From Bacteroidaceae bacterium (GTDB lineage: Bacteria; Bacteroidota; Bacteroidia; Bacteroidales; Bacteroidaceae): a DNA stretch of 60,398 nucleotides. A model generated the notes under the pieces. That model was not told where the DNA came from and did not search any database. It saw only the letters and a program-made list of their open reading frames with translations. Within the stretch, counting starts at the first letter, position 1. The number at the start of each line of letters is the position of its first letter. The stretch is from positions 1 through 60,398 of the forward strand of contig JAFZVW010000059.1 of assembly GCA_017617635.1 (NCBI GenBank), given 5' to 3'. Positions 52,013 through 58,735 of this stretch are shown one piece after another. Position numbers and translations under genes: made by a program.

Positions 52013-53035
52013 CTATACCCTGGAATAAGCAGGCAATTCCATACTGCAGAAGTCCTTGTCCTGATATTTGAACCATCCTGCCATGGCAATCATTGCAGCA
52101 TTGTCCGTGGTGTAGCCGAATTTGGGTATAAACACCTTCCATCCATAACGTCTGGCATGATCCAGGAACGCCTCGCGCAACCCCGTATTCGCACTTACAC
52201 CGCCAGCCACAGCCACCTGATTTATCTTCAGGTCTTTAGCCGCCTTGCGCAGCTTCTTCATCAGGATGTCCACAACAGTAAACTCTAGGCTAGCTGCCAG
52301 ATCCTCCTTGTGATGCTCTATGAAATCAGCATCCCCTGCAACCCAGTCGCGCAAGCTGTACAGAAAACTGGTTTTCAAACCGCTGAAACTGTAGTCGTAA
52401 CCTGCAATCTGCGGACGGGCAAACTCGTATGCATGCGCATTGCCCTTGCGTGCAAGACGGTCAATAATCGGACCGCCAGGATAACCCAGCCCCATCACCT
52501 TGCTGCATTTGTCAATAGCCTCACCTGCAGCATCATCTATTGTACGGCCTATTATCTCCATGTCGTTGTAGGCACGAACCAAAACTATCTGACTGTTACC
52601 GCCGCTAACAAGCAGGCACAGGAATGGAAACTGCGGAGCAACATGGTCGTCACCTTCCTCACGCACGAAATGGGCCAGAATATGCCCCTGCAGATGGTTC
52701 ACCTCTATCATAGGGATATTCAGGCTTGCAGCCAGGCCTTTGGCAAAGCTTACACCTACCAGAAGACTGCCCATCAAACCAGGGCCTCTGGTAAACGCAA
52801 CAGCCGACAGTTCCTCCCTGTCCACCCCAGCCTGCCTGAGAGCCTGATCGACAACAGGAACTATATTCTGCTGATGGGCACGGCTTGCCAGCTCAGGCAC
52901 GACTCCGCCATAAGCCTCGTGCACCGCCTGCGATGCCGTGACATTCGACAACAGCACTCCGTCCCTTATCACGGCAGCACTGGTATCGTCGCAACTGCTT
53001 TCAATGCCCAGTATATAACATTTATCACTTTTCAC
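52013..53035 (-). CDS. tsaD: tRNA N6-adenosine threonylcarbamoyltransferase
   Basis: The 340-residue protein transfers the threonylcarbamoyl group to A37 of ANN-decoding tRNAs. YILGIESSCDDTSAAVI starts the family, the metal ligands lie in MIEVNHLQGHILAHF, and VAVAGGVSANTGLR is near the C-terminus. The start is GTG 53035, which falls within a GTGAAAAA-type tandem repeat directly after map. Confidence 0.96.
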   Translation of the reverse strand: MKSDKCYILGIESSCDDTSAAVIRDGVLLSNVTASQAVHEAYGGVVPELASRAHQQNIVPVVDQALRQAGVDREELSAVAFTRGPGLMGSLLVGVSFAKGLAASLNIPMIEVNHLQGHILAHFVREEGDDHVAPQFPFLCLLVSGGNSQIVLVRAYNDMEIIGRTIDDAAGEAIDKCSKVMGLGYPGGPIIDRLARKGNAHAYEFARPQIAGYDYSFSGLKTSFLYSLRDWVAGDADFIEHHKEDLAASLEFTVVDILMKKLRKAAKDLKINQVAVAGGVSANTGLREAFLDHARRYGWKVFIPKFGYTTDNAAMIAMAGWFKYQDKDFCSMELPAYSRV

Positions 53036-53064
53036 TTTTTCACTTTTTCACTTTCTCACTTTCA
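53026..53064 (-). repeat. GTGAAAAA tandem repeat at the map/tsaD junction
   Basis: The plus strand has CAC at 53026, 53033, 53041, 53049 and 53057, each followed by T-rich bases, giving five units of 7-8 nt. The array covers the map stop, the whole intergenic gap and the tsaD start codon. Confidence 0.85.
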
Positions 53065-53931
53065 ACTACTGATCACCTCTACTCCGTTCTCAGTCATCAC
53101 ATATGTATGCTCCCACTGGGCACTGGGCAGTTCATCCTCACTGATAACCTCCCACCCATACGGGTCATCCTCGTCAACGAACACGCGCCAGGTTCCCATG
53201 TTTATCATAGGCTCGATAGTGAACGTCATACCCGGAACAAGCAGCATACCCGTACCTTTGTGCCCATAGTGTTCCACCTCGGGATCCTCGTGAAACTTAC
53301 AACCGACGCCATGTCCGCACAAATCACGTACCACACTGTACCCGTTTGCGTGGGCATGCTTGGCAATGGCATTGCCCAGGTCACCGACGAATACATACGG
53401 CTTCCCGCATACCTTCTCACCGACCTTCAGACACTCCCACGCAACATCTACCAGACGCTGCCATCGCGGATCCGTCTTGCCTATAACGAACATACGGCTC
53501 GCATCCGCATAGTAACCGTCCAGAATTGTCGTACAATCCACATTTACGATATCACCCTCCTGAAGCACATCCTCCTCCTTGGGAATACCATGACAAACCA
53601 CCTCGTTTATGCTCGTGCAGCAGCTTTTGGGATAACCCTCGTAATTCAGCGGTGCCGGAATACCGCCATGAGCGACAGTGTAGTCATACACTATCTTGTC
53701 AATCTCCAGCGTCGTCATTCCTTCCCGTATCTTCCCGGCCACAGCATCCAATACCGCAGTATTCAGCTTACCTGCACGCCGTATTCCCTCGATCTGCTCC
53801 TTTGTCTTTATCAAATCGCGGCTTGGACACAGTTTTCCACGTTCCTGGAACTCCAGAATACGGCGGTCCATCTCCGTTGGAGGCAAGCCCGGAATCAGCG
53901 TCCAATTATTCTTGATTTTCTTTTTTCCCAC
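53062..53931 (-). CDS. map: Type I methionine aminopeptidase
   Basis: About 289 residues: a short N-terminal extension (WTLIPGLPPTEMDRRILEFQ) and the pita-bread fold. The metal ligands are visible in NVDCTTILDGYYADASRMF (two Asp), CGHGVGCKFHEDPEV (His) and TFTIEPMINMG (Glu), plus a late Glu near AQWEHTYV. It removes N-terminal Met from new proteins. The start is most likely GTG 53931 (then GKKKIKNN); the frame stays open further upstream across the opposing nhaC gene, which is not coding for this protein. Confidence 0.92.
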   Translation of the reverse strand: MGKKKIKNNWTLIPGLPPTEMDRRILEFQERGKLCPSRDLIKTKEQIEGIRRAGKLNTAVLDAVAGKIREGMTTLEIDKIVYDYTVAHGGIPAPLNYEGYPKSCCTSINEVVCHGIPKEEDVLQEGDIVNVDCTTILDGYYADASRMFVIGKTDPRWQRLVDVAWECLKVGEKVCGKPYVFVGDLGNAIAKHAHANGYSVVRDLCGHGVGCKFHEDPEVEHYGHKGTGMLLVPGMTFTIEPMINMGTWRVFVDEDDPYGWEVISEDELPSAQWEHTYVMTENGVEVISS

Positions 53932-54006
53932 CTTATAATATATATTTAGCAGGCGCAAAGTTACATTTTTTTGAGCACACCACCACCCCATTCGGCAATT
54001 AATTTG

Positions 54007-54014
54007 TATTTTTG
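54007..54014 (+). promoter_or_regulatory. Promoter -7 box of nhaC-like gene
   Basis: TATTTTTG lies 8 nt before ATG 54023, so the transcript would be nearly leaderless. This supports the chosen start. Confidence 0.5.
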
Positions 54015-54022
54015 CACACAAT

Positions 54023-55120
54023 ATGCCACAAAGCAACACAACCAAGAACGAAAGCGACATTCTGCTCATGCTGCTTATCTTCATCCTTGCGGGAGCCTTC
54101 TCGATGACAGCCAACCGCATGGGATGCATAGACAGCGTCGTCAATCTCAGCCTTCTCATACTGCCCGACAAGCTGATTCTTGCCGGACTTTTCATTGCAT
54201 CCTGCATCGTAAGCATCAGCATCGGAACCAGCTGCGGCACAATAGCAGCCCTTACCCCAATCGCAGCAGGCATTGCACAACGCGAAGGACTCTCCCTGCC
54301 GCTGCTTACGGCAGCCGTAGTCGGAGGCAGTTTCTTTGGTGACAACCTCAGTTTCATATCCGACACTACCATCATGGCGACACGAACACAGGGATGCCGG
54401 ATGAAGGACAAGTTCCTTGCCAACATCCGCATTGCACTTCCTGCTGCCATAATTACAGTTATACTATACTGCGTCCTGGGCAGCAACATCCACCAGACGT
54501 CCAACGTAAGCAACATCAATGCCCTGCACATACTGCCATACGCCACAATATTCGTCCTGGCCCTGTGCGGAATCCACGTCATACTCGTACTGCTGGCCGG
54601 AATCCTGTGCGCCTCCGTTATCGCGCTGGCACAGGGTACGCTTACACTGGCAGGCATCTGGAATGCAATGTGGGACGGCACACAGAGCATGCACGACCTG
54701 ATAATCTTCACCATCTGTGCCGCAGTCATAATATACTGGCTCACAAGCCGTGGAATTATCGAGAAGACCGTCAACGCCCTATGCCGCCACATACGAGGCC
54801 CGCGTGCAGCCGAGGCGAGTATCTCCTCAGCCGTAATAGCCGTTGACATGCTCACCGCCAACAACACAATAGCTATTCTGGCAGTAGGACCCGTAGCACG
54901 CCACATAGCACAGCGTTTCCATATCGCACCCCGCCGCACAGCGTCCATCCTGGACACCATGTCATGCTTTGCACAAGGCATTATCCCATGGGGAGCACAG
55001 ATGCTGATTGCAGCAGGACTTGCAAGCATCAATCCCATAAACATACTCCCATACATGTACTACCCGTTCATCCTGGGAATATTTATGGCCATCAGTATAA
55101 CCATCAGGAAAAGACAATGA
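54023..55120 (+). CDS. NhaC-family Na+/H+ antiporter, short form
   Basis: The 365-residue membrane protein has about nine hydrophobic helices and the NhaC-type segments SIGTSCGTIAALTPIA, GGSFFGDNLSFISDTTI and ISSAVIAVDMLTANNTIAI. It would exchange sodium for protons across the inner membrane. It is shorter than most NhaC proteins as I recall them (over 400 residues) and seems to lack one or two N-terminal helices. The promoter box directly before the ATG argues the short form is genuine. It overlaps the following lipoprotein gene as ATGA. Confidence 0.85.
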   Translation: MPQSNTTKNESDILLMLLIFILAGAFSMTANRMGCIDSVVNLSLLILPDKLILAGLFIASCIVSISIGTSCGTIAALTPIAAGIAQREGLSLPLLTAAVVGGSFFGDNLSFISDTTIMATRTQGCRMKDKFLANIRIALPAAIITVILYCVLGSNIHQTSNVSNINALHILPYATIFVLALCGIHVILVLLAGILCASVIALAQGTLTLAGIWNAMWDGTQSMHDLIIFTICAAVIIYWLTSRGIIEKTVNALCRHIRGPRAAEASISSAVIAVDMLTANNTIAILAVGPVARHIAQRFHIAPRRTASILDTMSCFAQGIIPWGAQMLIAAGLASINPINILPYMYYPFILGIFMAISITIRKRQ

Positions 55121-55911
55121 AAAAGTACCTTGTATTATTCGCCGTCATAGCAATGGCATCGTGCACAGGAACCAGAAAAGACAACAGCCGCGACACCGCA
55201 GAACCGTCAGACAGCATCCAGAATGCCGAACTCGCAATCGACAGCATGGAACTTGTACGCAAGGACAAACTGATGGAAATCACATGTCATTTGCAGTTCA
55301 TCGCCGGAAACAACACAGCAGCCGACAGCATCAACGCCAGCATCAGCCAGCATGTACTGGAACAGGAACGCAACAGCAACGTACGCGAGGCAATGCACCG
55401 GTATGTAAAGAAGACATACGAGCAAAACGAACCCGAAGTCACCGAGATGAAGTCCCAGGGCGAATACTTTGCCGACATGCTTTTCACCTTCGAGCACGAA
55501 GGCCGTTTCCTGGACGATACCCCCGACAGCATTATCACATACGCAGCAACAAGCTACATATATACAGGCGGAGCACACGGCTACAGCAGCATGAGATACA
55601 TGAACTTCTCACGCAAGACCGGACACCTCATTACCCTTGACGAGGTTCTGGATCTCAGCCGCCAGAAGGAAATTGTACAACTGATTATCCGTGACCTTAT
55701 GCAACAGTTCGGATGCAACAGCGTACAACAGCTCGAGGACCAGGGATTCATTGGAATCCGCGACACTAATGTCACCGACAATTTCCACATTGGCAGCCGC
55801 GGCATTACATTCGTTTACAACCCATACGAAATCGCATGCTACGCCATGGGCAAACAAAGCGTCACACTCACATACCAACAGCTGAAGCCATACATGAAAA
55901 ATGGCAAATAA
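55117..55911 (+). CDS. DUF4163/DUF3298 lipoprotein
   Basis: The 264-residue protein begins with a lipoprotein signal whose lipobox is AMASC (Cys about 16). A DUF4163-like domain (about 45-140) and a DUF3298-like domain with GGAHGYSSMRYMNFSRKTG and the closing GITFVYNPYEIACYAMG follow. Similar domains occur in the extracytoplasmic part of the anti-sigma factor RsiV. The exact role is unknown. Start ATG 55117 overlaps the nhaC stop; the end overlaps trmN6 by 11 nt, making a three-gene operon. Confidence 0.88.
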   Translation: MKKYLVLFAVIAMASCTGTRKDNSRDTAEPSDSIQNAELAIDSMELVRKDKLMEITCHLQFIAGNNTAADSINASISQHVLEQERNSNVREAMHRYVKKTYEQNEPEVTEMKSQGEYFADMLFTFEHEGRFLDDTPDSIITYAATSYIYTGGAHGYSSMRYMNFSRKTGHLITLDEVLDLSRQKEIVQLIIRDLMQQFGCNSVQQLEDQGFIGIRDTNVTDNFHIGSRGITFVYNPYEIACYAMGKQSVTLTYQQLKPYMKNGK

Positions 55912-56668
55912 AAGCCTTCTATTCCACTTCCGGCAATTCAGCATCGACCAGACACATGCCGGCATGAAGGTCGGTACCGACAGCGACCTGCTGGGAACAA
56001 TGGCACACGGTGGCAGCCGCATCCTGGACATAGGTACAGGCACGGGCATACTGACACTCATGATGGCACAACGCTTTCCCGATGCCCGACTCACCGCCAT
56101 CGAGATAGACGAGAATGCGATAATCGACGCTACCGTCAATTTCAGCAACTCGCCCTGGAACGACCGCATTACCCTCCACCACATAGCATTGCAGGACTAT
56201 ACACCGCAGCACAAATTCGATGCCATAGTATGCAATCCTCCATATTTCGACAAGTCATTGGAATGTCCCGACATCCAGCGCCTGCGAGCACGCCACACCT
56301 CGTCCCTACCCTTCAGCACACTTGTAGACAAGTCATACCGGATGCTGGACGACGGAGGGCTCTTCAGCGTATGCCTCCCCCCCGAGGTACTGGACGACTT
56401 CTGCAAACTGTGCTACAAGCAGGGATTTTGCCTCATAGAGAACAACATCATACTCTCCCTCCCCGACAATCCGCCCAAGCGCTACATACTCGTCTTTCAG
56501 AAGAAAGGGGATGAAAGTTCAAGAGGTTCAAGTTGTTCAAGAGGTTCAAGCAACGTGAAAACCAATACCTACTGCATGCGCAATGCCGACCATTCTTATT
56601 CCGAGTGGTACAAGGTCCAGCTCCAGGATTTTCTTATAGGCAAAATATACCAGCCCTCCAAACAGTAA
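55901..56668 (+). CDS. trmN6: tRNA1(Val) adenine-37 N6-methyltransferase
   Basis: The 255-residue class I SAM methyltransferase has ILDIGTGTGILTLMMAQRF and the N6-adenine motif IVCNPPYFDKS, with FRQFSIDQTHAGMKVGTDSDLLG at the start as in YfiC/TrmN6. It methylates A37 of tRNA-Val. About residues 206-216 are a low-complexity SSRGSSCSRGSS insert coded by a 9-bp tandem repeat, just before the conserved final segment YSEWYKVQLQDF. Confidence 0.92.
   Translation: MANKSLLFHFRQFSIDQTHAGMKVGTDSDLLGTMAHGGSRILDIGTGTGILTLMMAQRFPDARLTAIEIDENAIIDATVNFSNSPWNDRITLHHIALQDYTPQHKFDAIVCNPPYFDKSLECPDIQRLRARHTSSLPFSTLVDKSYRMLDDGGLFSVCLPPEVLDDFCKLCYKQGFCLIENNIILSLPDNPPKRYILVFQKKGDESSRGSSCSRGSSNVKTNTYCMRNADHSYSEWYKVQLQDFLIGKIYQPSKQ
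56518..56550 (+). repeat. TTCAAGNNN 9-bp tandem repeat inside trmN6
   Basis: TTCAAG occurs at 56518, 56527, 56536 and 56545 with AGG, TTG, AGG between. The 9-bp unit keeps the frame and encodes the Ser/Arg/Gly insert. The reverse complement of the same unit lies at 35150-35176. Confidence 0.85.
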
Positions 56669-56680
56669 ACTGCAAAATAA

Positions 56681-56715
56681 AAGCGGAGCACCTCACGATG
56701 CTCCGCTTCTTCTGT
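56681..56715. terminator. Bidirectional terminator between trmN6 and the GGGtGRT gene
   Basis: AAGCGGAGCA (56681-56690) and TGCTCCGCTT (56699-56708) form a perfect 10-bp stem with an 8-nt loop. Plus-strand flank is CTTCTGTTATT; minus-strand flank is TTTATTTT. Confidence 0.8.
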
Positions 56716-56730
56716 TATTCAACCTATGTT

Positions 56731-57750
56731 TTACTTGCTGTTCAGATACAGGTCAGCCTGTACTGCACAAGCAACTGTACAACCTACCATCGGGTTGTTA
56801 CCGATACCCAGGAAGCCCATCATCTCAACGTGAGCGGGAACTGAGCTTGAACCTGCAAACTGAGCGTCAGAGTGCATACGGCCCAAAGTATCAGTCATAC
56901 CGTAAGAAGCAGGACCTGCAGCCATGTTGTCAGGATGCAGCGTACGACCTGTACCGCCACCCGATGCTACAGAGAAATATGCCTTACCTGCACGTACACG
57001 CTCCTTCTTGTATGTACCGGCTGTAGGATGCTGGAAACGAGTCGGGTTAGTCGAGTTACCTGTGATGGAAACATCAACATCCTCGTGCCACATGATAGCA
57101 ACACCCTCGCGAACATCGTCAGCACCGTAGCAGTTAACCGCTGCACGCGGACCGTTCGAATAAGGAGTCTTCTTCACAATCTTCAACTCACCTGTGAAGT
57201 AGTCAAACTTTGTCTGCACATATGTAAAGCCGTTGATACGCGAGATGATCATGGCAGCATCCTTGCCCAGACCATTCAGGATACAGCGCAGAGGCTTGTC
57301 CGCTGGTCTTGACTTGTTAGCCATCTGGGCAATCTTGATAGCACCCTCGGCAGCAGCGAATGACTCGTGACCTGCCAGGAAAGCAAAGCACTTGGTGTCG
57401 GGAGACAGCAGACGTGCACCCAGCTCACCATGGCCGATACCAACCTTACGGTCGTCAGCTACCGAACCGGGGATACAGAATGACTGCAAACCCTCACCGA
57501 TATAGTTTGCTGCCTCGACAGCATCCTTGGCCTTCTCCTTCAGAGCGATGGCAGTACCTACTACATAAGCCCACTTGGCGTTCTCGAAGCAGATCATCTG
57601 TGTCTCTTCGCAAGTCTTGTATGGATCGATACCGGCTGCCTCGCAAATTTCATTTGCCTCCTCGATAGAAGCAATACCGTGTGCGTTCAAACAAGCGAGA
57701 ATCTGCTTGATACGACGGTCCTGTGACTCGAATTTTACTTCTCTAATCAT
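56731..57750 (-). CDS. GGGtGRT family protein, function unknown
   Basis: The 339-residue cytoplasmic protein matches the conserved GGGtGRT family, named for SGGGTGRTLHPDNM near residue 275. Other conserved stretches are FLAGHESFAAAEGAIKIAQ and ILNGLGKDAAMIISRINGF. It has no signal peptide or membrane helix and several Cys (about 19, 47, 58, 66 and others). It follows the NifU-like gene by 20 nt in one operon. The family is known to me only as a partner of an iron-sulfur scaffold; no reaction is established. Confidence 0.88.
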   Translation of the reverse strand: MIREVKFESQDRRIKQILACLNAHGIASIEEANEICEAAGIDPYKTCEETQMICFENAKWAYVVGTAIALKEKAKDAVEAANYIGEGLQSFCIPGSVADDRKVGIGHGELGARLLSPDTKCFAFLAGHESFAAAEGAIKIAQMANKSRPADKPLRCILNGLGKDAAMIISRINGFTYVQTKFDYFTGELKIVKKTPYSNGPRAAVNCYGADDVREGVAIMWHEDVDVSITGNSTNPTRFQHPTAGTYKKERVRAGKAYFSVASGGGTGRTLHPDNMAAGPASYGMTDTLGRMHSDAQFAGSSSVPAHVEMMGFLGIGNNPMVGCTVACAVQADLYLNSK

Positions 57751-57770
57751 ATCTTGTTTCCTCCTTGTTA

Positions 57771-58472
57771 TTATTCCTGACGTGGATCAATTGACTTAAC
57801 TGCACCATCCTCGGCCTTTGTACGACCGTATGTGCCTGTAACACTCTTCAGGGCCTCGTCGGCAGGAACACCCTTCTTGACAGCGTCCATGAACTTGCCC
57901 ATGTGTACGAACTCGTAACCGCAAACCTGGTCGTCCTTGTCGAGGAACATCTTGGTGATGTAACCCTCGGTCAGCTGCAGGTAACGTGTACCCTTGACCT
58001 TTGTGCCATACAATGTACCTGTCTGCGAAATCAAGCCCTTGCCGAGATCCTCAAGGCCGGCACCGATCATCAGACCACCCTCCGAGAAGGCACTCTGTGT
58101 ACGGCCATAGACAATCTGCAGGAACAGCTCGCGCATAGCAGTATTTATTGCATCACAAACGAGGTCGGTGTTCAATGCCTCCAGGATAGTCTTGCCCGGA
58201 AGAATCTCCGATGCCATGGCAGCAGAGTGAGTCATGCCCGAACAACCGATAGTCTCCACCAGACACTCCTCGATGACACCTTCCTTGACATTAAGGGTCA
58301 GCTTACATGCACCCTGCTGTGGAGCGCACCACCCCACACCATGTGTCAGACCGCTGATGTCCTTGATTTCCTTTGCCTGAACCCACTTGCCCTCTTCAGG
58401 GATTGGAGCAGGACCATGGTTGGGGCCTTTGACCACACAACACATGTTCTGAACTTCGTGAGAATAAACCAT
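57771..58472 (-). CDS. NifU/IscU-like iron-sulfur scaffold protein
   Basis: The 233-residue protein has a NifU_N-like fold. Candidate cluster-ligand Cys lie in GVGWCAPQQGACKLTLNV and VETIGCSGMTHSAAMASEI, and a further Cys in TDLVCDAINTA. It is longer than IscU (about 130), with a C-terminal half containing YITKMFLDKDDQVCGYEFV. It lacks the NifU Fdx and C-terminal Nfu domains. No cysteine desulfurase gene is adjacent. It is first in the operon with the GGGtGRT gene and has a good promoter. Confidence 0.88.
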   Translation of the reverse strand: MVYSHEVQNMCCVVKGPNHGPAPIPEEGKWVQAKEIKDISGLTHGVGWCAPQQGACKLTLNVKEGVIEECLVETIGCSGMTHSAAMASEILPGKTILEALNTDLVCDAINTAMRELFLQIVYGRTQSAFSEGGLMIGAGLEDLGKGLISQTGTLYGTKVKGTRYLQLTEGYITKMFLDKDDQVCGYEFVHMGKFMDAVKKGVPADEALKSVTGTYGRTKAEDGAVKSIDPRQE

Positions 58473-58525
58473 AATTTTTTAACTATTTTAGGTTATTAGT
58501 TGTGTATAAAATTTCTATCTGCGTA

Positions 58526-58556
58526 CAAAAATAACCATTTTCACGCACAATTACAA
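58526..58556 (-). promoter_or_regulatory. Promoter of the NifU-like / GGGtGRT operon
   Basis: On the minus strand TTG (58556-58554) and TATTTTTG (58533-58526) are 20 nt apart. The leader is about 50 nt. Confidence 0.65.
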
Positions 58557-58641
58557 TAGTTTATGCTCTTTTTTTTAAACGCAAGGTTAAAATAGCTTGC
58601 AAAACGACTCAAAAAAATCTCAAATAAATATGAAAAAAAGA

Positions 58642-58673
58642 TTTGGCTGAATGCACTTTTTTTCCTAAATTTG
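58642..58673 (+). promoter_or_regulatory. Promoter of nrdD
   Basis: TTTG (58642-58645) and TAAATTTG (58666-58673) are exactly 20 nt apart, 62 nt before the nrdD ATG. The intergenic region is A/T rich, and I see no clear regulator site. Confidence 0.75.
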
Positions 58674-58735
58674 CACCCGTTATTGCGAACATCGGATTAA
58701 CAATTACCAAACAACAATATTTTACCAAAATTTCA

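Noticed and set aside
53932-55056. Minus-strand frame continuous with map, giving a 664-residue protein
   Set aside because: The extension lies antisense to nhaC and reads as Met/Ala/Arg-rich nonsense; methionine aminopeptidase begins near 53931.
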